The notes beneath the pieces were generated by a model. That model did no database searches. It was not told the origin of the DNA and worked only from the letters and a program-made list of their open reading frames with translations. Position numbers and translations under genes: made by a program. A stretch of 8,053 nucleotides of DNA from assembly GCA_046496815.1 (NCBI GenBank), contig JAWOGN010000197.1, positions 1-8,053 on the forward strand, given 5' to 3'. The stretch is from JAWOGN01 sp046496815. GTDB lineage: Bacteria > Desulfobacterota > DSM-4660 > Desulfatiglandales > Desulfatiglandaceae. The number at the start of each line of letters is the position of its first letter. The first letter of the stretch is position 1. Shown here one piece after another: positions 1 through 5,946 of this stretch.

Positions 1-56
1 GAAAATGAAATATGCCATCCATATTTGGCAATGATCTGTGCTGGGTTGATTACGCA

Positions 57-209
57 TCAGTCTCTTATTAAAAGGCTGAAGTCTCGCTCGTGCAAACAGA
101 AAAATTCACTCTCCTTTCCCGCATAGGGTTGACATTGGACGATGCGCCTTCCATTTCTCAGATGAGCACAATCCATGCCAGGACAAACACAGGGCTCTAT
201 CCAAGACAT
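57..209 (-). CDS. Small cysteine-rich protein, 50 aa, unrecognised
   Basis: This is a 50-codon reading frame from ATG at 209 to TGA at 57, on the same strand as all other genes. The product has Cys at residues 7, 9, 14, 26 and 38 and His at 40, in the order C-x-C-x4-C-x11-C-x11-C-x-H. That spacing would suit a metal-binding or Fe-S knuckle. The middle is basic (residues 18-22 contain three Arg) and the C-terminus is amphipathic. There is no signal peptide or membrane segment. No Shine-Dalgarno sequence precedes the ATG, and an in-frame stop lies five codons upstream, so the ORF cannot extend much. It lies 149 bases beyond the kinase stop codon. A promoter-like pair just upstream would give a very short leader, which fits the missing ribosome site. 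I recognise no family. The protein-like composition is what I see; that it is a gene is inference. Confidence 0.4.
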   Translation of the reverse strand: MSWIEPCVCPGMDCAHLRNGRRIVQCQPYAGKESEFFCLHERDFSLLIRD

Positions 210-226
210 TGCTAAGGTATTTCAAT

Positions 227-257
227 ATGATATGAATTCTTAAGGGAGGAGAGTCAA
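227..257 (-). promoter_or_regulatory. Possible sigma-70-like promoter for the small cysteine-rich ORF
   Basis: On the minus strand, TTGACT (257-252, five of six matches to TTGACA) is followed after 19 bases by TATCAT (232-227, five of six matches to TATAAT). The spacer is two bases longer than ideal. Transcription would start near 220, leaving a leader of about 10 bases before the ATG at 209. The match could be chance in this AT-rich gap. Confidence 0.25.
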
Positions 258-358
258 TCAAACAAAACGAGGAAATAAATGCAAAATCGCTACCCTTTAC
301 CAGGCCGATCCTTGCAATACCGCTACCTTATTTTCCTCTGTTGGAATGGACATTTTGA

Positions 359-1489
359 TCAGAGGGGCTCGTAGTCAATTTTTTCCTCCTCCGGTAATCT
401 AACCTTGGGCAAGACCACAGTAAAAACCGAGCCCTTACCCGGCTCACTCTTCACGATAATCCGCCCGCCATGGCCCTCCACAATGGCCTTTGCACCTGCC
501 AACCCCAAACCGTAGCCTTCCTTTTTTTCCGCGGCTTTCCCTCGATGAAAACTATCAAAGATATAGGGCAGGTCACCACGGCCTATACCAACCCCTTCGT
601 CTTTCACCTTGACGAGAATCTCTTTAGCAGTTTCATGGGTTTCCAGGGTGATCGTTCCCGTTTCCTTTGAAAACTTTATCGCATTGTCAAGCAGATTCTT
701 AAACACCCTGCGCAGCTGGCTGGCATCCGCCTCAATAATAGACAGCGCTTCATCATTTCGCAACTCCAGCCTGAGTCCTGATTGCGATGCCTTCATCTGG
801 TAGAAATCCAAAAGCTCCATCAATTCTTTATCCAGGGAGAAGGCGCTAAAGTTAAATTTCAGACTCCCTGTCTGAAACCTCGAAAACTCCAAGAATTCGT
901 TGATCAGGGATTCAAGTTTGCCTGATTCATTCCGGATAATGCCAAGGTATTCTTTTTCCTTTCCCTCATCAATCTGATCTGCTTTCTTCAAGAGCCGAAG
1001 AACAAACCCTCCGATAATGGTCAGAGAAGACTTCATGTCATGGGCGAACATGAAAATAAGGTTATCCTTTTCCCGTTCCAGAGTTTTTAAGTGCGAAATG
1101 TCCTGAAAAGACTCGACACCACCGATGAGGTGATCATGATCGTCAAAAAGTCCTGCCGTGTTCATTCGCACTGGGATGTTTCCTCCCCATTTGTTGACTA
1201 TCGTTGTTTCCATAAGGGATACGGGCCTATGCCCTTTCAGGACGGTTCTCAAGGGACAATTCGTTTTGCACATGCCCCCCTGAAGAATTTCGCCGCAATA
1301 CTTCCCCAGGGCCTCCTCTTTAGAATATCCGGTGATTTTTTCAGCCCACGGATTAAAACCGGTAATATGCAAATCAGCATTCACTGTAAGAATCGCGCTC
1401 GGGAGGCTGTCGATGATAAACCTGTAGAATTTTAGGTCGTTGGAATAGTTGTTCTCGCCTTTCACAAAAACCGGTCCTTTACCACCCAT
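359..1489 (-). CDS. Cytosolic PAS-domain sensor histidine kinase
   Basis: This is a two-component sensor kinase of 376 residues. A PAS domain covers about residues 18-133. It is followed by a HisKA dimerisation domain with the phospho-accepting His150 in F-A-H-D-M-K-S-S, then a HATPase_c domain with the N box (N-L-L-D-N-A, 265-270), the G1 box D-E-G-V-G-I-G (297-303), the F box (Y-I-F-D-S-F, 309-314) and the G2 box G-Y-G-L-G-L (325-330). All catalytic boxes are intact. No membrane segment or signal peptide is visible, so it should sense an intracellular signal. The PAS domain carries Cys65, Cys74 and Cys78, a pattern often seen in PAS domains of deltaproteobacterial regulators. The start at 1489 is supported by GGAGGA six bases upstream of the ATG. 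No response regulator lies in the window, so its partner is unknown and may be encoded elsewhere. Confidence 0.95.
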   Translation of the reverse strand: MGGKGPVFVKGENNYSNDLKFYRFIIDSLPSAILTVNADLHITGFNPWAEKITGYSKEEALGKYCGEILQGGMCKTNCPLRTVLKGHRPVSLMETTIVNKWGGNIPVRMNTAGLFDDHDHLIGGVESFQDISHLKTLEREKDNLIFMFAHDMKSSLTIIGGFVLRLLKKADQIDEGKEKEYLGIIRNESGKLESLINEFLEFSRFQTGSLKFNFSAFSLDKELMELLDFYQMKASQSGLRLELRNDEALSIIEADASQLRRVFKNLLDNAIKFSKETGTITLETHETAKEILVKVKDEGVGIGRGDLPYIFDSFHRGKAAEKKEGYGLGLAGAKAIVEGHGGRIIVKSEPGKGSVFTVVLPKVRLPEEEKIDYEPL

Positions 1490-1518
1490 AAAACATCCTC
1501 CGCCGATCTGACTTGATA

Positions 1519-1548
1519 TTTATCCCCAGCAATCAACTGTCTTGACAA
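1519..1548 (-). promoter_or_regulatory. Possible sigma-70-like promoter for the histidine kinase
   Basis: On the minus strand, TTGTCA (1548-1543, five of six to TTGACA) and GATAAA (1524-1519, four of six to TATAAT) are separated by 18 bases. They end about 30 bases before the kinase start codon at 1489. Position and spacing fit a promoter that would transcribe the kinase independently of the radical SAM gene upstream, but the -10 match is weak. Confidence 0.28.
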
Positions 1549-1663
1549 ACAAGTTCACAAAAAATCCGGACCCATTCCCCAAAATTTTTGAAAGGTTTAA
1601 AAAATGGATACATGGTCATCGTTCCCTTTTATGCTGGTTACGACTCCGAGTTCCTCTGAGCAA

Positions 1664-2674
1664 CTACATGCCTATCCCATCCATTTTTGTGCCACACTCA
1701 GGACATTTCCCATCCTGTAAGCGATTTCGTATCTGTTCCAATCCATGACGTTCAATCATCATGGCCCCACATCCCCGGCAGTAACTATTCTCCCCGCCCT
1801 CTCCGGATACATTGCCCTCGTACACATACCTTATGCCTTCTTCCATGCCGATCCCACGAGCCCGACGCAGTGTCTCCACCGGGGTCCGAGGTCGGTCCAG
1901 CAACTCATAGGTGGGATAAAACCGGGTAACGTGCCATGGAACCTCAGGTCCGACCTCTTTTATGAACCGCGCAATATCGTGCAGTTCCTCATCCCCATCA
2001 TTGAGGCCGGGGATAATAAGCGTGGTCACTTCTACCCATATACCAAGATCTTTCATCAATTGAATCGTTTCCAGCACCGGCTTGAGACGAGCTCCGCACA
2101 CAACCTTGTAGAACTTATCCGTGAAGGCTTTTATATCGATGTTAATGGCGTCTAGATAGGGGGAAATTTGGCGCGCGGCTTCGGTGCTCATATACCCATT
2201 GCTTACAAACACGTTTTTTATTCCTTCCTTTTGAGCCAAGACAGCGGTGTCATAGGCAAATTCATAGAATATCGTCGGTTCGGTATAGGTGTAGGCGATT
2301 GTCTCACAGCCCGCAGCTTGTGCGGACGCGACAATTTGCTTCGGTGTGCGCTCCCGGCCGATGATGGATCCTTTGTGATCATGGGGATATTGCGAGATTT
2401 CGAAGTTCTGGCAGTGCTTACAGCGGAAGTTGCATCCCACCGTCCCAATGGAAAATGCCCGTGACCCGGGCAGGAAGTGAAAAAAGGGTTTTTTTTCGAT
2501 GGGATCGATATGCTCCGCAATGACCTTTCCGTATACAAGACTGTAGAGACTCCCGTTCCGGTTCTCCCTCACACCGCAAATACCGGTCTTTCCTTCTTTG
2601 ATCTTACACCGATGGTGGCATAGATTACAGCGAATCTCATTTTCGTTGAATGACTCATAAAACATGGCTTCCAT
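1664..2674 (-). CDS. amrS: AmmeMemoRadiSam-family radical SAM enzyme (AmrS-like)
   Basis: This 336-residue radical SAM protein is related to pyruvate formate-lyase activating enzymes. The cluster motif C-N-F-R-C-K-H-C (Cys81, Cys85, Cys88; CxxxCxxC) would bind the [4Fe-4S] cluster that cleaves S-adenosylmethionine. An N-terminal cysteine set (Cys16, Cys19, Cys23, Cys33) and a C-terminal pair of CxxC motifs (Cys299/Cys302 and Cys324/Cys327) flank the core and look like additional metal-binding knuckles. Y-T-Y-T-E-P-T (128-134) and W-H-V-T-R-F-Y-P (247-254) are typical of the AmmeMemoRadiSam radical SAM family, and the length agrees. In many genomes this enzyme accompanies AMMECR1 and Memo homologues, sometimes fused; neither is in this window. 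The precise reaction is not something I can state. The start at 2674 has GGAG ten bases upstream; a second ATG three codons later is possible. Older annotations would call it a PFL-activating enzyme, which the cysteine-rich ends argue against. Confidence 0.88.
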   Translation of the reverse strand: MEAMFYESFNENEIRCNLCHHRCKIKEGKTGICGVRENRNGSLYSLVYGKVIAEHIDPIEKKPFFHFLPGSRAFSIGTVGCNFRCKHCQNFEISQYPHDHKGSIIGRERTPKQIVASAQAAGCETIAYTYTEPTIFYEFAYDTAVLAQKEGIKNVFVSNGYMSTEAARQISPYLDAINIDIKAFTDKFYKVVCGARLKPVLETIQLMKDLGIWVEVTTLIIPGLNDGDEELHDIARFIKEVGPEVPWHVTRFYPTYELLDRPRTPVETLRRARGIGMEEGIRYVYEGNVSGEGGENSYCRGCGAMMIERHGLEQIRNRLQDGKCPECGTKMDGIGM

Positions 2675-2961
2675 AATAGTCTTGCTCCCATCACTTTTCG
2701 ATTTGAAATATCACTTTCGCACTTTGAAAACCCCCAACATCGGAAAAGAGATCCCAACGGCCCCACACCTACCATTTCAGAGCGCTAAATTCTTACGATT
2801 TGAGTCGTGCTCACGCACGCGGGAAACACGCCATACAATCTATCCGAACAGTTCGTTCCTCAATTGCTTTCAGCGAAACGCCTCCTAAAGCAACCAAACG
2901 GGTTTTCGACCTCGCTTACTGCGTGCATTTCTACCCTTGGATACATCCGCCGGTGCCGAAA
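2675..2961. other. 287-base gap between the HypE-like and radical SAM genes
   Basis: I see no convincing gene here. On the minus strand it contains a strong ribosome-site-like AGGAGG (2886-2881) that is not followed by a good start codon at normal spacing. A small perfect hairpin, CGTGC/GCACG with a TCAC loop as read on the plus strand, lies at 2806-2819 and has no T tract, so it is not a standard terminator. A 28-codon frame from a TTG at 2897 to a stop at 2811 is protein-like only weakly. The stretch probably holds the end of the HypE-like transcript and the promoter of the radical SAM gene, but I could not place a convincing promoter. Confidence 0.4.
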
Positions 2962-3972
2962 TTATTCATTCCGAGGATAGAGCTCCCACATACGGGCCAA
3001 TTCGTCTTCTTCGCACCGAATTTGACGATGGTGAACAGTTTCTCCTTCACACACCAGACGCACACCGACCCCATCCGTGACTCGGCCCACATCGGCGGAT
3101 AACACCCCCATGGTGGTTAAAGCTGCCGTAGCCTCTGCGACCCTGTCGGGGGGGACAGCGGCCGCCAGGGTCCCGGAGGAAATCATCCGAAGCGGGTCGA
3201 ACTGGAATTTCCGGCTGAACCGCGCAACGACAGCTGGAATCGGCAGCCGGGAAGCATCCACCTCAATACAGACTTTTGAAAGCAGAGCGATTTCCAATAA
3301 TGTCTCTAAAACCCCACCCCGGGTTACATCATGCATGGCCCTTGCACCATGCTCTGCCAGGGCCAAGGCCTCCGGGATAACACTCACCTCGCCCATTAGT
3401 TTCTGCGCTTCGTCCAAGTCTTGCCGAGTCAGGCCCAATCCCTGTGCGATGTCGGAGAAATCTTGAGCCAGAATGGCCGTTCCCTCCAGCGCGATACCTT
3501 TGGTCACCAGCACGTGATCTCCGATCCGCGCCCCACCGGTACGCACAAGTTTACGGCCTGAAGCGGTTCCCATGGCAGTGACAGCGACCAATGACCTGGA
3601 AAGCCCTGACGAGTAACCGGTATGTCCACCGATGATAGACACGCCAATCTCCTTAGCCGCGCGGCCGGCATCCCTCATGATCTGCTCCAGCAGTTCCTCA
3701 TCATCCGGTGTTGGAACCAAAACCAGCAGTAAAATCCAACGAGGATGAGCCCCACTGGTCGCGATATCGTTGCATGCCACGTGGATGGCCAGCGAGCCGA
3801 TGTTGCTTATGGCGCCGATTATGGGGTCTACATGGGAAACGAGAACATCACCCCCAATTCGGGTCAGTGCCACATCTTCGCCAAAGGCGGCGCCCAGGAT
3901 GATATCCGGGTCGTCATTGCCCACAAAGGGAAAAACACGTTTTTCCAAAACATCCAGAGAAAACTTTGACAT
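2962..3972 (-). CDS. HypE-like AIR-synthase-fold protein without the C-terminal cysteine
   Basis: This 336-residue protein belongs to the AIR synthase/PurM-like superfamily and is closest in motif order to hydrogenase maturation factor HypE. The N-terminal ATP-binding half shows F-G-E-D-V-A (30-35), S-H-V-D-P (47-51), N-D-I-A-T-S-G-A-H-P (68-77) and G-G-H-T (115-118). The C-terminal half shows M-H-D-V-T-R-G-G-V (213-221) and D-P-L-R-M-I-S-S-G-T-L (259-269). True HypE ends in Pro-Arg-Ile/Val-Cys, and that cysteine carries the thiocarboxamide that becomes cyanide in NiFe hydrogenases. This protein ends Y-P-R-N-E with no terminal cysteine, and no other hyp or hydrogenase gene is in the window, so HypE function is unlikely. 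It should be an ATP-dependent enzyme on an unknown substrate. AGGA eight bases before the ATG supports the start. It precedes the radical SAM gene by 287 bases. Confidence 0.88.
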   Translation of the reverse strand: MSKFSLDVLEKRVFPFVGNDDPDIILGAAFGEDVALTRIGGDVLVSHVDPIIGAISNIGSLAIHVACNDIATSGAHPRWILLLVLVPTPDDEELLEQIMRDAGRAAKEIGVSIIGGHTGYSSGLSRSLVAVTAMGTASGRKLVRTGGARIGDHVLVTKGIALEGTAILAQDFSDIAQGLGLTRQDLDEAQKLMGEVSVIPEALALAEHGARAMHDVTRGGVLETLLEIALLSKVCIEVDASRLPIPAVVARFSRKFQFDPLRMISSGTLAAAVPPDRVAEATAALTTMGVLSADVGRVTDGVGVRLVCEGETVHHRQIRCEEDELARMWELYPRNE

Positions 3973-4014
3973 GATGACATTCCTATCTAATGAAGTTGCA
4001 TTTTAGGCCCATCC

Positions 4015-4055
4015 AAAAAAATTTTTCTCAGAGTCTATTTGCTCAAATTACTCTG
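4015..4055 (-). terminator. Hairpin with T tract, likely terminator after the stress-protein gene
   Basis: Read on the minus strand, CAGAGT (4055-4050) pairs with ACTCTG (4034-4029), and the enclosed ATTTG/CAAAT halves can extend the stem. After eight further bases, including five A, a run of seven T follows (4021-4015). The T tract is displaced from the stem compared with a textbook intrinsic terminator. It lies 43 bases before the HypE-like start codon, so it would separate the stress-protein transcript from the HypE-like gene, or act as an attenuator in a longer transcript. Confidence 0.4.
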
Positions 4056-4090
4056 GACCCTGTATCACTTAAAGATTATTCGTCCTATCA

Positions 4091-4163
4091 GAAAAGGAAA
4101 TATCCGCCCTCGCATTCCTCTTTTTTCATAACGAGCGGACTCCACGCCAACATATTTCCTTTC
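4091..4163. repeat. Composite inverted repeat directly downstream of the stress-protein gene
   Basis: Two nested inverted repeats share one centre. The outer arms, gaaaaggaaata (4091-4102) and tatttcctttc (4153-4163), pair over about 11 bases with one bulge. The inner arms, tccgccctcg (4103-4112) and cgagcgga (4132-4139), pair over eight bases with a two-base bulge. The loop of about 19 bases is A/T-rich. The element begins five bases after the stress-protein stop codon. On the transcript, the last arm is U-rich, so it could be an intrinsic terminator or a 3'-end stabilising hairpin. Confidence 0.5.
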
Positions 4164-4168
4164 AAGCC

Positions 4169-4654
4169 CTAGCTGGATTCCGGAGGGATACACAGCACCG
4201 GGCGTTTGATAAATCTCAGCACCCTTTCAGTAGTACTCCCGAAAAAAATCGCTCTCATATCATCGGAGTTTCCTTTGCTTCCCATGATGACCATCTCGAC
4301 ATCATTCTCAACGGCCTTCCTGTTGATTTCCATGCAAGGCGTCCCTTCGCAAACAATCATTTGGGTATTGCTTTTATCCATTTCTTCTCTACGGAGAAAC
4401 TCGCGAAGCCTATTTTTAGAATTGATGAATAATTTCATCTTGATCTCTTCTTTTGCACCCAGATGTTGTTGAATGCAATGCCTTACAAAATTTTGATCGA
4501 TGACATGGAGTGCCAGGATTTTTCCGTCATTCATTGCAGCCCACGCTTTCGCCCTTCTGAGGGCGAGCCTGGAGCAGTGGGAGAAATCAACGGCTACAAG
4601 CGCGGTGGGACCCTTTGATTCCCTTTTCCCCTGACTTGATCGTCCCGCTTTCAT
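4169..4654 (-). CDS. Universal stress protein, UspA family
   Basis: This 161-residue protein has a single universal stress protein domain at about residues 16-157. The first strand contains A-L-V-A-V-D-F-S with Asp23, which in ATP-binding members contacts the nucleotide. The C-terminal phosphate-binding loop is M-G-S-K-G (124-128), followed by F-G-S-T-T-E-R-V (138-145). The usual loop is G-x2-G-x9-G-(S/T). Here ten residues lie between Gly128 and Gly139, one more than usual, so nucleotide binding is likely but altered. The first 15 residues are a basic, disordered-looking tail. GAGG seven bases upstream supports the ATG at 4654. It follows the ferredoxin gene by 91 bases on the same strand and is followed by two hairpin structures. 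Its specific role is unknown; proteins of this type respond to energy or redox stress. Confidence 0.92.
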   Translation of the reverse strand: MKAGRSSQGKRESKGPTALVAVDFSHCSRLALRRAKAWAAMNDGKILALHVIDQNFVRHCIQQHLGAKEEIKMKLFINSKNRLREFLRREEMDKSNTQMIVCEGTPCMEINRKAVENDVEMVIMGSKGNSDDMRAIFFGSTTERVLRFIKRPVLCIPPESS

Positions 4655-4745
4655 CTTCGAACCTCATTTTTCTTGGAGTTTTTCTCCTTTGATCGATCCC
4701 GCTATTTCATGCCCAAGCAGGTGGACTCATGCGCCAAAGCTTACC

Positions 4746-5051
4746 TTAATGGTTAAGCATCGAGAAGCGCAACACAATGGCTCCTTGAGGGCACTCGTCC
4801 TCGCATCTCCCACAGCCGATGCATCGCGCTGGATCCACAGCAGCGGTGTTTTTGATTGCAATGGCCCCGACCGGACAGACGGTCTCGCATATGCCGCAAC
4901 CGACGCACCGCTCCGTATCGGTAACGGCAATATACAAAGGAATTTCCGACCGCTGTCGAATCTCCCCGATGCGACGGTTTAATAGATCGAGACGTTCCAA
5001 AACCGTCTGAGCCCTTGCCTTCAACAACGGCAATTCCTCCTTTAAGTCCAT
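4746..5051 (-). CDS. Small 2x[4Fe-4S] ferredoxin with helical N-terminal extension
   Basis: This 101-residue protein has two complete CxxCxxCxxxCP motifs: Cys49, Cys52, Cys55, Cys59 and Cys77, Cys80, Cys83, Cys87. It is therefore a bacterial-type ferredoxin carrying two low-potential [4Fe-4S] clusters, expected in the cytosol as an electron carrier or a subunit of a redox complex. The first 35 residues are charged and leucine-rich and look like an amphipathic helix or short coiled coil, which plain clostridial ferredoxins lack. This suggests docking to a partner. The ATG at 5051 has only a distant GAGG about 12 bases upstream. A strong AAGGAGG lies inside the reading frame, eight bases before a TTG at residue 9, so the true start may be there. 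It lies between the ZIP transporter and the stress protein and has no obvious partner enzyme beside it. Confidence 0.9.
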   Translation of the reverse strand: MDLKEELPLLKARAQTVLERLDLLNRRIGEIRQRSEIPLYIAVTDTERCVGCGICETVCPVGAIAIKNTAAVDPARCIGCGRCEDECPQGAIVLRFSMLNH

Positions 5052-5090
5052 ACCACTTTTTTGCCTCGCTTCCTCTCAAAATTCATCTCT

Positions 5091-5116
5091 GCCTCGCGGT
5101 GAGTCACCCGCGCGGC
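5091..5116. other. GC-rich hairpin upstream of the ferredoxin gene
   Basis: The plus strand reads gcctcgcggtgag then tcacccgcgcggc. The inner arms CGCGGTG and CACCCGCG pair over seven bases with one bulged base around a three-base loop, and outer GCC/GGC pairs extend the stem past one mismatch. It lies about 40 bases before the ferredoxin start codon in the 152-base gap after the ZIP gene. No T run follows on either strand, so it is not a standard terminator. It may be a regulator binding site, an attenuating hairpin or a transcript-end structure. Confidence 0.35.
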
Positions 5117-5203
5117 ATAACAGGCAGGATGGGCATTAAAACACCCGCACTGTTTTTCAGTTCAATGGATCCCACTTCATCTTCTGCGCCGCCGAGGACG
5201 TCC

Positions 5204-5935
5204 CTATGCCTTTGAAAGAATAATAATGAAAGCCACCAAAATTCCGGCACTGAGGGCGAAAAGACTGTATTTCTTATGCTCCGCCTCAGACTGAGGCAGG
5301 AGGTGCGTCGCCCCGACATAAACCAGCGCACCGGCAGAAAAGGACAGGAGTGCACCCAGGAATGGCTCATTGAGTATACTGATGTAGGGGTATGAAACCA
5401 GCATGCCCATAGGTGTAGTCAGGGCTGCAGCCGCAAGCGCCAGAAGCAAAGACATCCGCTTGCTGAAACCCCCTCGAATGAGCAGCAGGTATGTGATAAT
5501 GCCCTCGGGAAATTCATGAAGGACCATGCCGGTAGATGCCAGCAGACCGGTAAAAATGCTGACGGTAAACGTGATGGAGTAAATAAAGCCATCAATAAAA
5601 GAATGAAATCCGATACCAAACATGGGAACGAGGCCGATCGCGTAGTGCTCATCAGAGCTCTTGTCGCAGACAAAGGCATTGATGAACCGATTAAACACGT
5701 GAAGGCTGATATATCCGGCGAACAGATAAATGGGAGCATTTCCATTCATCGAAAAGGCCTTGGGGATAATGTGCAAAAATGAAACTGAAATCAAAACTCC
5801 GGCAGCGAAGCAAATGAAATAGATGCTGTTCTCGCGGCCCCATCGCTCGAAATGACGAATAACATAGATGCCTACAGAGGTGACCAGCGCTGCAAGAAAA
5901 CTCGCTCCTAGGGCGGTCCAGAAACTATTTTCCAT
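5204..5935 (-). CDS. ZIP-family divalent metal transporter
   Basis: This 243-residue integral membrane protein has about eight hydrophobic segments and belongs to the ZIP family, which moves Zn2+, Fe2+, Mn2+ or similar ions into the cytoplasm. The two central metal-binding helices are clear. One carries H-S-F-I-D-G (His111, Asp115) and the next carries H-E-F-P-E-G (His140, Glu141, Glu144). Further possible ligands are His55 in S-F-L-H-I-I-P-K and His211 near the seventh helix. The loop between helices 3 and 4 is short and not histidine-rich, unlike many eukaryotic ZIPs. I chose the ATG at 5935 because GGAGAAGG ends three bases before it; an ATG 13 codons upstream (5974) has only a weak site and would add a basic tail. 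It lies 154 bases after ppsA. The transported metal cannot be told from sequence. Confidence 0.92.
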   Translation of the reverse strand: MENSFWTALGASFLAALVTSVGIYVIRHFERWGRENSIYFICFAAGVLISVSFLHIIPKAFSMNGNAPIYLFAGYISLHVFNRFINAFVCDKSSDEHYAIGLVPMFGIGFHSFIDGFIYSITFTVSIFTGLLASTGMVLHEFPEGIITYLLLIRGGFSKRMSLLLALAAAALTTPMGMLVSYPYISILNEPFLGALLSFSAGALVYVGATHLLPQSEAEHKKYSLFALSAGILVAFIIILSKA

Positions 5936-5938
5936 TGT

Positions 5939-5946
5939 CCTTCTCC
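5939..5946 (-). promoter_or_regulatory. Ribosome binding site that fixes the ZIP start
   Basis: GGAGAAGG on the minus strand contains two overlapping Shine-Dalgarno cores and sits three to seven bases before the ATG at 5935. It is much stronger than anything before the alternative upstream ATG at 5974, so it decides in favour of the 243-residue product. Confidence 0.6.

Noticed and set aside
297..353. Minus-strand 18-codon ORF starting a few bases after the kinase stop codon
   Set aside because: The position is operon-like and could be imagined as the start of a lost response regulator, but after the stop no frame continues with receiver-domain-like sequence.
279..374. Plus-strand 31-codon ORF with a GAGGAAA site before its ATG
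   Set aside because: It runs antiparallel into the 3' end of the kinase gene, has low-complexity unremarkable composition, and its strand has no other gene. The ribosome-like site is expected by chance in this purine-rich stretch.
1533..1619. Minus-strand 28-codon ORF between the radical SAM and kinase genes, with a weak GGGA site
   Set aside because: It is rich in Phe and aromatic residues from A/T runs, has no recognisable feature, and overlaps the probable kinase promoter.
2837..2851. Possible sigma-54 -24/-12 element (TGGC and GC at the right spacing) upstream of the radical SAM gene
   Set aside because: Only the GG and GC dinucleotides are in place; the TT of the -12 element is replaced by CC, and the site is over 150 bases from the start codon.
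2962..3972. Calling the AIR-synthase-fold protein a genuine HypE hydrogenase maturation factor or selenophosphate synthase
   Set aside because: The C-terminal Pro-Arg-x-Cys tail of HypE is absent and no hyp genes are nearby. The N-terminal catalytic Cys/Sec-Lys region of selenophosphate synthase is also not seen.
3990..4172. Plus-strand 60-codon ORF across the HypE-like/stress-protein gap
   Set aside because: It is translated through the complement of two hairpins, has no ribosome site of note, and lies on the strand without genes.
5104..5175. Protein-like minus-strand frame just after the ZIP stop, reachable by a frameshift from the ZIP gene or from a GTG
   Set aside because: The ZIP protein already has a normal length and ending, only about 23 codons could be read from the GTG, and nothing in it is recognisable.
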